From assembly GCA_014529385.2 (NCBI GenBank), contig CM043966.1:108537087-108601086 (forward strand): 64,000 bases of DNA, in the 5' to 3' direction. The notes under the pieces were generated by a model. That model was not told the DNA's origin. It was given only the letters and a program-made list of their open reading frames with translations, and searched no databases. The DNA comes from Adiantum capillus-veneris. Taxonomy: Eukaryota; Streptophyta; Polypodiopsida; Polypodiales; Pteridaceae. The translations under genes and the position numbers were made by a program. Below are positions 1 through 10,340 of the stretch, piece after piece (position 1 is the stretch's first letter; every line of letters begins with the position of its first letter).

Positions 1-1045
1 AGATCTTGGGTTCAAGCCTTGTTGGCACAATGGCTCTAAATGCCCCCCCATTCTGGTTTCCTATTTACACCCATTTTTTATACACATAAAAAATGTTGTG
101 CGGACGTTCTTCGCCTGTATAAATGCAACTTGATTCCAGATTTTTGCTGCTGGTAGAGACGATCTCGATCTTCATTTTGAGCGTCTAAGCACTCGATTCT
201 CTTTAGCGTGCTTTCCGGAGTGTGTGTTTCCTCTTAGGTGGCCTTAAGTTGGCCCCTTTACCCTATGGTTTTTTTTGTCTCACCACATTCCGCATTACTA
301 TATCTATCAAATGACAAAGATAATCGGCTTGGTTAATTCAACTAAAGATTGATAGAGTGTCTCTGAGCTTTCATCAATGATAACCTTTCAACCCTCGTAG
401 AGAAGAGATGAAAGACTGCTCTGCAAATCCTTCAAACCACAGAACCACAAGGTGTTTTAAATATTGTGGTGACCACTTATAGATTAAGCAAGTTCAACTT
501 CAAGCCTTAAGTGAGCCTTCAAGCCTTCAATTGCTCGACGTACTGTCTTCAATGGCGAATTTCTACAGCATCACAATTAGCGAAAGCAATGGATTGTGAT
601 TGACAATCGGCATCCTCGCGAGCTGCAAATCATCTCCCATTTCTTAAACAAAGCATAAAGCTCTCAGAGATAGCGGAGAGCAGCATTGGCTCTTGTTGGT
701 ATCTCTGCATACGAGCCTTCCTTGCCATGACACACCATACCGATGCTCAATCGAGTCCCTGGTGGTCTCCCACACACAAACTGCATGCAAAAAGCTTCAA
801 CAGAGTCGCATAAGCCCGCCAACGGCAGCGAATTGCTCTCATGGTAACTCTTCTTGCGTAGTAAAAGAGAAAAGCATAACCGTACAAATTTGCAATCTGT
901 GGCATGGCGTTTCACTTCACATCTTCCACTTGGGCAATCACTTGCTCGTAGCTCTCGAATGCAATGGGCGGCCTTCGTCACCCCTGCAAACACGCCTTAC
1001 TGTCGTTTTCATAAGTTTCATTTAAAAAGGTTTTGTAAAGATTCT
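1..1045. other. No gene recognised
   Basis: I see no supported coding region, RNA gene or element boundary here. Open frames of up to about 110 codons exist on both strands and overlap one another, with no recognisable motif. Bases 9-19 resemble a tRNA box B (GGTTCAAGCC), which can mark the head of a tRNA-derived SINE, but no matching box A can be seen because the window begins there. Confidence 0.4.
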
Positions 1046-1143
1046 AAAAGGCCAGTCCCATAGCGTCATTACCTTGCTTCAAATTCGAAAAGGTCAGCCC
1101 CATAGTGCCATTGTCTCAATCTATAGTATTGTCCCATAGCCAA
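1046..1143. repeat. 42-bp tandem repeat, about 2.3 copies
   Basis: A unit beginning AAAAGGCCAGTCCCATAG at 1046 recurs at 1088 as AAAAGGTCAGCCCCATAG. A partial third copy (GTCCCATAGCC) lies near 1130. Copies differ by several substitutions. No function is implied. Confidence 0.7.
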
Positions 1144-1547
1144 ATCAACCCAAGGATTTCATTACTAGTGTTACTCAAATTCGCAAAACAAAAGGTTGTA
1201 TCTACCCTTGTAAAAGAGAATAGACACTACCCTTGAAAAAAATTCAAGAGGTAGGATCTTCTTTGGCAATGAGTAAAAGCTCGTGTATGATTAGCACAAT
1301 CACATACGAAACTAAAAAACCAGTAAACCATGACGAAGAATAAGTAACTTCCAAAGCTACACACATACATGGTCCTAGAATTTATAGGACAGCTAGAAAG
1401 AAATTCTGCCCATACTGCAAAACTTGGTATGTTGAACCACAACAACCCAAACGAATTATTGAAGCATTTACCAATTAAGTAAATCATTCTCTTTGTATGA
1501 AGTTTTAGACACTGGTAGAGTAGTACTCTACTAAGACCACTCCTAAT
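1144..1547. other. Unassigned stretch upstream of Copia gag remnant
   Basis: If the downstream gag belonged to a complete element, its 5' LTR and primer-binding site should lie in or before this stretch. I find no copy of the LTR seen at 2625 and no convincing primer-binding site. I see nothing else here. Confidence 0.4.
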
Positions 1548-2412
1548 ATGGAAGCCAGTGATAAATTCAATGGCACAAACTTCTTTACATGACAAACTTG
1601 AATAAAATTTAGACTTATGAAAAAGGGATTATGTGATATTGTAGGAAGAGAACCTGCAGGGACCTGAGACTAGAGAAATTTCCTCAACATTTGAGCAAAG
1701 AAATCTAAAAGCTCTAGGAATTATAGGGGAAGGCTTACAAGAAGTTTTTATACATCACATTGGTTCTTGCACTACTATACGAGAAGCTTGGGTTATACTT
1801 GAGAAAGTATTTGGTACTACTTCCAAGACATCTAAAATCATGCTCTTCATAGAGTTTTTTTCACTTATAAAAGCTGCCGACACTACTATCTCAACACACC
1901 TCAGCAAATTCAAAAGTCTACAGTCACAATTAGCTAGAATCAACAAAGATGTGTAAGAAGATATCAAAATAGTTGTTCTTATCAAAAGTATATCAACTCT
2001 TGATGAGTATTCTAGCCTTGTTACCACCCTAACAAATCTCCCTACACCTATCTTAGCTGAGGTGGAGGCATCTCTCTTAAAAAAAGGAAGAAGAATCCAT
2101 AAGAAATATGAACATTTTGAAATACAAGGAGCATACCTTACTCAAAGTAAGGAGGGAAACAAAAGGCAATGACAATTCTACAAAGGAAGCAGCTCAAGGG
2201 AACCTCAAAGGAACACATCATTCAAAGACTCCAAGAAAGGCACTGTATGCACATTTTGTGGCAAAGGAAATCACACAGAGGAATCATGTTTCTTTAAACA
2301 ACGGATAAAAGCAAGGTACATCGGAGAGTCAGATTCAAAAGATGAAGATGAAGAAAAGACTGCCTCGGATGAGGAAAACCTTGTGCATGTAGACGAACAA
2401 TGGGCCTTCTAA
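1548..2412 (+). pseudogene. Copia-type gag remnant with zinc knuckle
   Basis: Reading across one frameshift (near 1690) and several stops gives a Copia gag (UBN2-type) protein of roughly 287 codons. The start carries the typical KFNGTNF motif, in which expected tryptophan codons are now TGA. A middle part reads REAWVILEKVF, the helix-rich gag core. The C-terminal nucleocapsid is a canonical CX2CX4HX4C zinc knuckle, CTFCGKGNHTEESC, at about 2248-2289, followed by an acidic tail ending at the TAA at 2410. In the family this protein coats element RNA in cytoplasmic particles. No protease, integrase or RT follows: within about 200 bases comes a polypurine tract and an LTR, so this is either a gag-only non-autonomous element or an internally deleted one. 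It is not functional now. Confidence 0.85.
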
Positions 2413-2613
2413 AGGTCTATACAAGCTAGGCAAAAGTCTTTTTGTATCTCAAAACACCTTCTTTTAGTCTACCTAGTATCTTCCTAAGCTGGATGAACTC
2501 TCTTGTTGTATCCACCTAAGAGAACCACACAATTATAAGTGTGTTGTATCCTTAGAGTGAACCTTGAGTAGGTGTATCACAAGGATTTTTTTGTTGTGCT
2601 AGGTCATCAACTT

Positions 2614-2624
2614 GAAGGAGGGTT
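2614..2624 (+). promoter_or_regulatory. Polypurine tract of Copia remnant
   Basis: The purine run GAAGGAGGGTT lies immediately before the LTR start TGTTGGAG. This is the standard position for the primer of plus-strand DNA synthesis. Confidence 0.7.
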
Positions 2625-2794
2625 TGTTGGAGATCAAGCCTAATGACCTAGCCTAGGAGTACCTTAGTCCTAATTTAATCTTCATTTTAAGCTTTCAATA
2701 GGCTAAAGGGTTTTTTTCTCTTTGGGGTCTAAGTTACCTTTAGCACCCTCAATTCTCTCCCTAAATTACTCTAAGGTTAGCCGTAGTCTTCCAG

Positions 2795-2798
<4 letters not shown>

Positions 2799-2837
<39 letters not shown>
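2799..2837. repeat. (CT)n microsatellite
   Basis: About 19 uninterrupted CT units inside the Copia LTR. The tract creates open frames that are not genes. Confidence 0.95.
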
Positions 2838-2841
<4 letters not shown>

Positions 2842-2941
2842 GGACCCTTTTTTATATCTCTACAATCACTCCCTAGATGTAGGATTTAGTCCTCCTTTTG
2901 AGCTCCCTATATTTAGGGACATCTCGTTTTGTATCTGTGAG

Positions 2942-3015
2942 CGTTCTTTATTAGTTTCAACATATTGCAAAGTAGTTCCGTTCTTTATTAGTTTCAACAT
3001 ATTGCAAAGTAGTTC
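2942..3015. repeat. Perfect 37-bp tandem duplication
   Basis: Bases 2942-2978 are repeated without change at 2979-3015. The identity implies a recent duplication. Confidence 0.9.
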
Positions 3016-3085
3016 TCATGATTCAGTCTCCATTTATTCTATTAATGTGATAGTTCGCATCTATTTTTGCTAAATGCATGCACAC

Positions 3086-3805
3086 TAGGTGTTATGGGCC
3101 TTAGTGCTGATTTGGAGCGGGATGAACATTCATGAAATTAATCTAACACTCACCAATAGAGGTCATGACTTGGTTTGGGTGCTTGTGGATCTTTTACATT
3201 AACCAAGATGGTTATTTATAGCACTGTTGATTCCTCAACAATGCTATAAGGTATTGTGATCCCTATTTACCAATCATTTTGGAAGACTGTATGTAAACGG
3301 TGGGAAAACACACCTCAGTATTGTCATTAATCCAAAGGGGATAAACAGATTACAAGTGTAATCTTGTGCTAAAGGATATGTGAAGCGCGTACGTTAGCAC
3401 CAAGCCATCCAATTAGAAAGCATGTATCCCGCTAGTTGGAGTCTCCTTACCATAAGAAAAAACATGTCGTGACTAAGTTCAGTCCCTTCATGTTTAAGTC
3501 ACGTTCTCAACCTTGATTATCAGTTATGGTGGGGTTGTTTACTGATGAAGAATGATAACATGTCAAGGAATTATACTTTGCTGATGAGTTACATCGTGGC
3601 CAGTTACTTTCATGCAAAGTGAAAAGAGGTACTCTTTCGAGTACATTTTAGTTGTGATAACTTGTTTAGCATACTCAAGTGAGTTCTAAATGGAGTCTAC
3701 ACACTATATTGAATATAGGCTGGTTAGACAAGATGGTTTGCAAAGGGACAAAAATGTGGAAAATCAAGATGTTATTTTTGATTTCATTGACCCTCTTACT
3801 GAACC
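3086..3805. other. Unassigned, probably decayed gypsy pol
   Basis: No domain can be read with confidence. The position directly upstream of a chromodomain tail suggests decayed integrase sequence, but I could not align it by eye. Confidence 0.3.
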
Positions 3806-3927
3806 GTGTTTTGGTACCACAAACAGCTGGATCTAAATGATGCCACTGTGGAAAACATCAGTGTTCTTATGAAGATACAACCACTTTTGTTTTTGAGGAC
3901 AAAAATGCTTCTCCAAGGGGGGAGTAA
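3806..3927 (+). pseudogene. Chromodomain C-terminus of a chromovirus pol, with PPT
   Basis: The frame reads LDLNDATVENISVLMK, then a further stretch ending LQGGSNVK. This matches the end of plant chromovirus integrases, where a chromodomain (W-x-x-LP-x-x-DATWE pattern) is followed by a short acidic/GGSNV tail that runs into the polypurine tract. The aromatic positions expected at W are partly lost. In the family the chromodomain directs integration to particular chromatin. The polypurine tract CCAAGGGGGGAGTAA (3913-3927) overlaps the end of the coding region, as is usual in this group. The rest of this element upstream is not recognisable. Confidence 0.6.
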
Positions 3928-4125
3928 TGTCAAGCCTAGGGTAAGATCGGGCGGCAAGCTAAGGGCCAGGATGGACATGCGGTCAAGGGGGACCTATTAT
4001 TATATAGGCAGGGCCTGTATATGGCATGATTGGGTGGAGAGTTGCATTTTCAAGTCCCCTCAGTCTTACAAGAAGTAGATGAGTGGTAGGAGTAGAGGGT
4101 GTTGGCAAAAGATTAGTTACTATCT
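3928..4125 (+). mobile_element. Start of chromovirus 3' LTR
   Basis: The LTR begins TGTCAAGCCTAGGG straight after the polypurine tract. A TATATA box lies at 4001-4006, about 75 bases in, as expected for a short plant LTR. The right end is not defined, because a different gypsy remnant is already readable at 4129. Confidence 0.5.
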
Positions 4126-4128
4126 AGA

Positions 4129-4356
4129 GTGGAGAAAGCCAGAGAGGCCAAAACCATTCAAAGACTTTTGCCAAAAGATTCAAAAGGTCTAGAAGAGGAA
4201 ATCCGCATTGTTGAACCTTGTAAGAAGAATGCTGAAGTAGAAATTGAGAGACCAACAACAAAAGGCTCAGAGCATACTGAGATAGAGGTACGACATGTCA
4301 AGGTAGGCTTGGCCAAAGATGATAAAAAAGATATGGAGATAGAAAATGCTGAATAA
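4129..4356 (+). pseudogene. Charged gag-pol linker fragment
   Basis: A 75-codon lysine/glutamate-rich open stretch with no domain. It ends about 250 bases before the protease of the same element. Charged linkers of this sort join gag and protease in many plant gypsy polyproteins. The assignment rests mainly on position. Confidence 0.4.
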
Positions 4357-4607
4357 AAACAACTTGAATTTCTGGGACTAACAGGGTGAGATATATATCA
4401 AGATATGCAAAAGAATCTAGAAGCTAACTATTGAACTCGATGATACCAGAAGGACATTATTTGAAGCTACCAATTTCATCAAAAGGCACAAAAAGAGAGA
4501 GTCAGATGCAGTGATAATTAACTTGCGTAAAATTAAGGATGACTGAGTAGCAATTATCCATATTGACTACAAGCTGAGAAAGCAATGGGAATCACTATCT
4601 GACATGT

Positions 4608-5030
4608 GGTATTTTGGATGGAGATGCTCAAGTTAATATTTTGGGGGAGCATGCTAGGCCAAAACTAGGGATTCAAGAGATGAATCTTGCTCCTTTAAGA
4701 ATTAGAATGGTAGACCAACGGATTGTCTGAGATAGTGGTCTTATCAAGAACCTCTAGATCAAGCCAGATCACAAAATTTCAAAATCACTTTTCTTATTCT
4801 GGATGTCCAAGGCACATACAATATGCTCTTAGGAAGACCATGGCTAAGAAGTGAAAGAGCCATAAATGAATATGCAGGCCAAAGACTAACCAAACAACCA
4901 CCCAATAGAATAATCCAAATCAAAAGCAATAGCACCAAAAGTTGGAGAAGGTAAATGCACCCAAAGGAGTTAGGCAACAAGTATAGGAGCACAGAACGAA
5001 TGCCAACATCAATGAATATCTTTCCCATGT
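4608..5030 (+). pseudogene. Retropepsin remnant
   Basis: The active-site region reads GILDGDAQVNILGEHARPKL (D-G-D-A in place of the common D-[SGT]-G-A). After two frame changes it is followed by LILDVQGTYNMLLGRPWLR, the second hallmark of the fold (hydrophobic-hydrophobic-G-R). Together these identify the aspartic protease that processes gag-pol. The same DGGAQV signature occurs at the 3' end of fragment E (23,100-23,160), so both probably belong to one lineage. It is broken by stops. Confidence 0.75.
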
Positions 5031-5449
5031 ATGAAATAGACGTGAATGCACTTATTCTAGATTAGCAAAGGGAAAAACAACAAAGACAATAGTACTTAGA
5101 TAACTTTGTAGAATCAGATGAAGGGGAAAGAGAAATCAATCTAGATGAAAGGCCTTCAGGAGAGGGTAAAATCTAGACAACTGGTGAACCATACCTAATG
5201 GGACAGACATAGGAAATAGATAGTAGAATGCACAAGAATTGAATGAGATAAGGTAGCAATTGATTCAGTTGAGGATTCAAACATAACAAATAATTCTTAC
5301 AGTGAGTATGCCATAAGCATACATATAGAAAGTGAATCTAAATCCCTAGCCATGTGCAAGGGAGGTGGAACCAAACTGGCTATTACCATATGATCAAGAA
5401 ATAGAAGAATAGCATTCGGATCTTGAGTCAAATCCTAAGGTAATAAAGA

Positions 5450-6170
5450 CCAATAAGAATTTGAAATCAGAGTTCAAAGAAAAATCCAAGCAACTATATC
5501 AAAAATATCAGGATGTCTTTGGTTGGGAACATATAGATATGAAAGTTGTTGACCCAGAGGTGTGCGAGCATCGGATACCAATGAAACCAAGTGCATGACC
5601 AATAAAACTCCACAGGTACATGATGAATCCAAATTATGCAAAGAAGGAAGATATTGACAACCTACTAAAAGTGGGGTTCATTGTTGAAGTGGCAACCACT
5701 GACCGGTTGTTTCCCATTGTGAGTGGCAAGATATTGACCAATAAAAATCCAAAGGTACATGATGAATCCAAATTATGCAAAGAAGGTTAAGGAAGGTATT
5801 GACAACCTACTAAAGGCGGGGTTCATTGTTGAAGTGGCAATCACTGACTAGTTATTTCCCATTGTGAGTTCTGAAGAAGAATGGAAAACTTAGGATATGT
5901 GTTGATTACAAGGAACTCAATACTAAAAAACAAAAAGACCCATTCCCATTACCCTTCACATGAATTAGTATAGTTTTATGGATGGGTAGAGTGGGTATAA
6001 TCAGTTGAAGATATCACTATTTATGTATTTGGTCATGCCATTCGGTCTATGTAATGCTCTAAGAACATTTCAACAATGTATCATGGAGATCTTAGTGAGT
6101 TCTTGCATAAGATTCTCACAATTTTTGTGGATGACTTCACAATTTCCTTGTCTAAATACATGCATCTCCT
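5450..6170 (+). pseudogene. Reverse transcriptase remnant (N-terminal and palm)
   Basis: The start of RT is readable as KYQDVFGWEHIDM, followed by a proline-rich joining segment, then KKNGKLRICVDYKELN near 5875-5925. After a frameshift the palm shows FGLCNA-like sequence and FVDDFTI at about 6125-6145, matching the catalytic Y/F-x-DD box. A stretch of about 130 bases inside the fingers is tandemly duplicated, and many codons are stops. It cannot make enzyme. Confidence 0.8.
5597..5869. repeat. Tandem duplication of about 130 bp inside RT
   Basis: 5597-5724 (starting GACCAATAAAACTCCACAGG) is repeated at 5736-5869 (starting GACCAATAAAAATCCAAAGG), with an 11-base spacer. The copies differ at roughly 10 positions and by a short insertion, so the duplication is old. 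It breaks the RT frame. Confidence 0.8.
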
Positions 6171-6199
6171 ATTTTTAGAGATGGCATTCAAAAGATGTA

Positions 6200-7015
6200 G
6201 ATTTATCTGAATCCCTTTAAGTCAATATTCATGCTTTGGAAGGGACATTTACTGGGACATATCATGTTCAGAAATGGCATTGAGATGGCTGAAGACAAGA
6301 TCCAAAGTGTAGAACAAGCCAAAGCACCAACAAATGTATCTAAATTGAGTTTGTTTCTATGATACATTAGTTTGTATTGAAGGTTTATTCATACGTTTAC
6401 AACATAGGCCATTCTATCATATGAATCAACCCAAAAAGGAGTTAAGTTTAATTGGACTCCTAAATCCGAAGCTAGATTCTAGTCTCTAAAGGAAGCCATC
6501 AACATGAAACTTACTCTTCGCTGGGATATTATTTCTCATATTTATGTAGATGCTACTAGCATGAGAATTGGATCTATTTTGGCTCAATCCAATGGAAAAA
6601 TTGATTATACTATGTACTTTTCTAGAGTCACAAATTTAGCAAGGCAAAGTAGTGATATTAAACCACATAAAGAGAAGCACTAGAATGGTACTTAGTACCA
6701 CAAAATGTATATATTATTTGCTGGGGAAGCTTTCTCATTTCTATGTTGATTCATCAGGCTTTACTTTATCTGATTAACAAATTTGTCATCCAAGGGAGGT
6801 TGATTAAATGGATTGGATATTTCTTTTGGAATTTGATTTCAAGATCTTCCATAAGCCTAACAAGACTCACAAAGGTGCAAATTTTGTATTCAAAAGTACC
6901 AAAGGTATTTGATTCAAATCCTTGAAAGATGAACTAGTAGATGCTGAATTATTTCAGATGATGACAACTAAGGAACTAAATCTAGAGTACCAAAGACCAG
7001 TCCCAATCCGGTAAT
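6200..7015 (+). pseudogene. RT thumb and RNase H remnant
   Basis: LLGHIMFRNGIEMAEDKI (RT connection) is followed by an RNase H whose catalytic start reads HIYVDATSMRIGSILAQ and whose later part reads FDFKIFHKPNKTHKGANFV. These match the first catalytic aspartate and the segment before the final ADALSR-type box of gypsy RNase H. Stops interrupt the frame at several points. Confidence 0.75.
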
Positions 7016-7278
7016 AAGGCTCACATTATCAAAATTTTGAAATGTACTATCATAGCGAAATCTCTACACGGACTAGGCATTGGTGGAGTGTTGAGAAAAT
7101 GTGTACCTATGCAAGTAAGGATGCACGTAATCACTAAGGCACACACTGGCATTATGAATGAAATTTTTCTAGTGACATCACTTATGAGTTGAAATAAAAA
7201 AACCTAAATAAGTGACTTTAGGGCTGAAAAATGTACACGTACTTCGTTTTGCAAAGGACTCCTGTTGGGGTACGATCT

Positions 7279-7542
7279 CTAATACTCTTCAAACATGGGC
7301 TTCATACTCTTCTTCTGATTTGGAGTAGACCAAGATATCATCAAAGAATACCAAGATGAATTTGTCCCCAAGAACTCTGAAAATATATCTTGCATTAAGC
7401 AATTAAAAGTTGCAGGAGCTTTCATAAGGCCAAAAGCCAGTTCGCAGTCAAGAATTGTCATGATCTCATGATCCACTTCTCTAGGTGGTGGTAATTTTGT
7501 TATCTCTTCAAGAAAGTCATCATAATATTCTTGTAGCCACAT
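7279..7542 (-). pseudogene. RT fragment with internal deletion
   Basis: The frame starts in the joining segment LPPPREVDHEI that normally precedes RT and then jumps to FGLMKAPATF in the palm. About 100 residues of fingers and palm are therefore deleted. The catalytic segment FFDDILVYSKS is present but one frame off from the upstream half. Both motifs are standard for chromovirus RT. It is not functional. Confidence 0.8.
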
Positions 7543-7729
7543 TGGTTCAACACTAGAAGATTTCTTCTACCTTATTGAGTTGACTACAAAAGTCTATTGT
7601 CCTTTGCAAAGACCTCTCAAAAGACAATTTGATTTGACCAAATGAGCTTTTGATTATCCTTTCTTTCCTTGAACTGATACTTCTTGTCCATAATTACCAA
7701 TAAATGATAAGCGTTTTTGTGCACAATGA

Positions 7730-7985
7730 ATATGCTCTTGATGGCTAGTTAACCAATCCATCTCAAGAATTCCATCATAAATGCCTATTAGAAGGATTTG
7801 AAGGTAGTTGAAGTAGTATAGCCCCCTAGCCCTCTAACTCAAATTCCACATTACCCACAGAGAACTGTGATGTGGCTTTCTTCTTGTTCGCTAATTATAC
7901 CCTCCTTAAACATCTCGATGACAAAAATTAATGAGTAATACCATAGTCAATGAGAAGCTTAAAGGATTCACCTTAGTTATTTATA
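7730..7985 (-). pseudogene. Retropepsin remnant of chromovirus
   Basis: The active-site region reads ESFKLLIDYGIT, in which DYG replaces the catalytic D-[ST]-G. After a frameshift, YDGILGMDWLT matches the second hallmark of the family (D-x-I-L-G-M-D-W-L). Position between gag and RT agrees. Confidence 0.7.
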
Positions 7986-8219
7986 GGTGCTTGAATGATA
8001 GCATATTATTGATGTGCCCTAGGGTTGTCGATCGCATCATGCATAGTGGCTCTTTCCTCTTTCTCCTCTCCCAAGGTTGGTTCCCCTATGGCAGCATGAA
8101 CTCTTGTAGTAGATCTTTTGCATCCATGTTTGCATCTATATCCACCACTTCTTCCCCCATGGTTGACAATATGTCCTCTTCCTTGAACTTGGTTATTTGT
8201 AGCTAAAGCCCGCATCAAA

Positions 8220-9530
8220 CAAGTGTTTCTAAAATTTCCTAGCTCATTGTATTCAAGCCATCAGAGATTGCAATTTTAAGTTCCAACTACTTGAGTTACA
8301 ACTACAAGTTGAGTTCAATAGGATGGGTTATTTATCCTTTGATTCGAGTTCAAAGGCCTTCCTCTCCTAGAACAATTCTTTGGATTCCCATGTATCCCCC
8401 TTTGAGAGTTAGCCATTTCTTTAGCTAAGGGTTTGGCTCTTAGGAGAGCATCTTGTAGGTTGGTTAGCCTCGTTGCTTTAAGGCCAATGTTTATAGGATC
8501 ATTTAAGACTTTATAAAAGTGAGCTACTTGCTATTCTACAAACATCAACTGAGGAGCATATCGCTTAAGGGTTACATATTTTGAATAGTATTCTTCTAAA
8601 GTAAGATTATACTGGCAGACATTGAAGAAATCATTCATCTTAAGGGACTTGTTTGAGTAGGTGGGAGATAGGACTCTTTTATAGAAACTTTTATGTCTTC
8701 CAAGGTTTGGTTGCCTTGCTTAGCATCACTAGTAAGGATCAACATGGCTTACATAGCTTTATTCTTAGTGAAAGTGCTAGTAGTAGCAAAGTAATCATCC
8801 ATTTTTTCAAGCCATACTTTGGCATCACATTCAACTTGAGTTCCTTCCCCTTTGAAAGAGGGTGGTCAAACTTGTTAAAGAAGAAGTTTCTTCTCTTGAA
8901 GATATGTATAGATTGCATCCTATATAGTACAAATTAGATTACCTTTAAATAAATTTATTTTCAACTTAATAAATTTTTTTCTTTAGCTAAGGGTTTGGAT
9001 CTTAGGAGAGCATTGTGCAGGTTGGTTAGCCTCATTGCTTCAAGGCCAACATTTATAGGAGCATTTAGGACTTGGTAAAAATGAGCTACTTGCTATTTTA
9101 TAAACATCTGCTGAGGAGCATATCGCCTAAGGGTTACATATTTTGAGTAGTACTCTTCTAAAGTAAGATGATACTGGCAGACATTGAAGATATCATTCAT
9201 CTTAAGGGACTTGTGTGAGTAGGTGGGAGATAGGATTATTTTATAGAAACCTTTATGTCTTCCAAGGTTTGGTTGTCTTACTTAGCATCACTAGTAAGGC
9301 TCAACATGGCTTACATAGCTTTATTCTTAGTGAAAGTGCTAGTAGTAGCAAAGTAATCATCCATTTTTTCAAGCCATACTTCGGCATCCCATACAACTTG
9401 AGTTCCCTCCCCTCTGAAAGAGGGTGGTCAAACTTGTCAAAGAAGAAGTTTCTTCTCTTGAATATATGTATAGATTGCATCCTATATAATACAAACTAAC
9501 TTACCTTTATATAAATTGATTTTTCAACTT
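8220..9530 (-). pseudogene. Chromovirus gag, partly duplicated
   Basis: Each of two tandem copies encodes a Retrotrans_gag-type segment with LEEYYSKYVTLKRYAPQ followed by a helix reading VAHFYKVLNDPINI and DALLRAKPL. These match the major homology region and capsid C-terminal part of chromovirus gag. Stops are scattered in both copies. No zinc knuckle could be read between gag and protease, probably because of decay. Confidence 0.75.
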
Positions 9531-9531
9531 A
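8421..9531. repeat. Tandem duplication, 562-bp period, in chromovirus gag
   Basis: The segment starting TTAGCTAAGGGTTTGG at 8421 recurs at 8983, and similarity continues to TTCAACTTA near 8968 and 9530. The copies differ at a few percent of positions with small indels. Both were therefore present for some time, and the duplication happened inside the element. Confidence 0.9.
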
Positions 9532-9654
9532 CTTAAGACAAAATTTTAAATAACATTGAAAACAAAAGAGCTCACCATGCTGATTTTTATTCATATGTAC
9601 AATTTTTTTACATGAGTTTCCCTAGAGCTAATCCTAGGTACACAATTAGCTTGT

Positions 9655-9667
9655 GCCATGATACCTT
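9655..9667 (-). promoter_or_regulatory. Possible primer-binding site (tRNA-Met type)
   Basis: In minus-strand sense the bases read AAGGTATCATGGC, close to the plant consensus TGGTATCAGAGC for initiator-tRNA priming. It sits upstream of the chromovirus gag. The first base and centre mismatch, and no LTR end could be proven to its right. Confidence 0.35.
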
Positions 9668-10211
9668 GATATTAAATCTATAAAATAATGAGGGTTCTGC
9701 TATAGAATCAAGAAATACAAAACCTTGTGATCCTTGAAAAGTGGGAGATACACACAAGGATGATTCTTGTGATCTAATCACAAACCCATTGGATCTGAGA
9801 GACATCTTTGTTATCAACTATGATAGTTGCATTAGTTCTTGTGCTACCAATGTGGAAGTAGACTTCAATGAGCTTGAGATCTTCAGGCCAACAAAGCTTC
9901 TTCAAATTATTTTCCATGCATCCTAGTCAATTAGCTTCAATGCAATAGGTGCCACCAGATGGTAGTTAATCAATCCTCCATCCACTTTGAATCCTTGAGG
10001 CAGGTGGTACAAACAACTTGTCAATAATCTTCATCACCATATTTTGAAAAACATATTTTGGTGATCGACAAGTAGCCTCATGTATGAATATCTCCCTACA
10101 TTGGGTAATTCCAATTGTAAGCCTATGCAACACAAAAAAACAATATTTCTAAGACAATTGAATATCAAACATATGTTTCCTACTATAAGACAACATTTCA
10201 TTCTCTTGGGA

Positions 10212-10340
10212 TTACTAAACTATCATGTGATACTAGTGTAAGGTCCTTGTTTGATAAAAAGTGAAGTATGGCATACCATACTAAACTATGTTGTGATACT
10301 AGTGTGAGGTCCTTATTCGATAGAAAATGAAGTGCATACC
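10212..10340. repeat. 67-bp tandem duplication
   Basis: TACTAAACTATCATGTGATA at 10212 recurs at 10279 as TACTAAACTATGTTGTGATA. Similarity continues through AGTGTAAGGTCCTT to GCATACC. Confidence 0.8.

Larger units (their letters stand above)
2625..3085 (+). mobile_element. 3' LTR of Copia-type gag-only element
   Basis: The LTR starts TGTTGGAGATCAAG directly after the polypurine tract. It contains a long CT microsatellite and a 37-bp tandem duplication. The right edge is a guess, because no second LTR copy is present in the window for comparison. Confidence 0.55.
4129..7250 (+). mobile_element. Decayed Ty3/gypsy element: linker, protease, RT, RNase H
   Basis: Successive frames give a charged gag-pol linker, a retropepsin, reverse transcriptase and RNase H in canonical gypsy order. 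Around 7100-7180 a short HVITKAHTG-like trace may be the start of the integrase zinc-binding region. The element then ends against a minus-strand chromovirus remnant at about 7260. No LTR or PBS was identified. Stops and frameshifts are numerous, so it is an old insertion. Confidence 0.75.
7279..9667 (-). mobile_element. Chromovirus remnant: gag, protease, RT fragment
   Basis: In minus-strand sense, a PBS-like site (9655-9667) is followed by a tandemly duplicated gag segment, a decayed protease and an RT fragment that abuts the preceding plus-strand element. The gag phrase LEEYYSKYVTLKRYAP and the RT phrase FFDDILVYSKS are typical of plant chromoviruses (Tekay/Reina type). RNase H, integrase and the 3' LTR are missing. 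Orientation is opposite to the 4.1-7.2 kb element. Confidence 0.75.

Noticed and set aside
1-40. tRNA-derived SINE head
   Set aside because: Only a box-B-like stretch is visible at the window edge, without box A, tail or target-site duplication.
3806-4125. Chromodomain tail and 4.1-7.2 kb pol as parts of one element
   Set aside because: The tail is followed by polypurine tract and LTR, so its element ends there. The later pol has a different protease signature and starts beyond that LTR.
9741-9926. 61-codon ORF as a real gene
   Set aside because: No domain, no homologous copy in the window and no supporting context. Mentioned only as an open frame.
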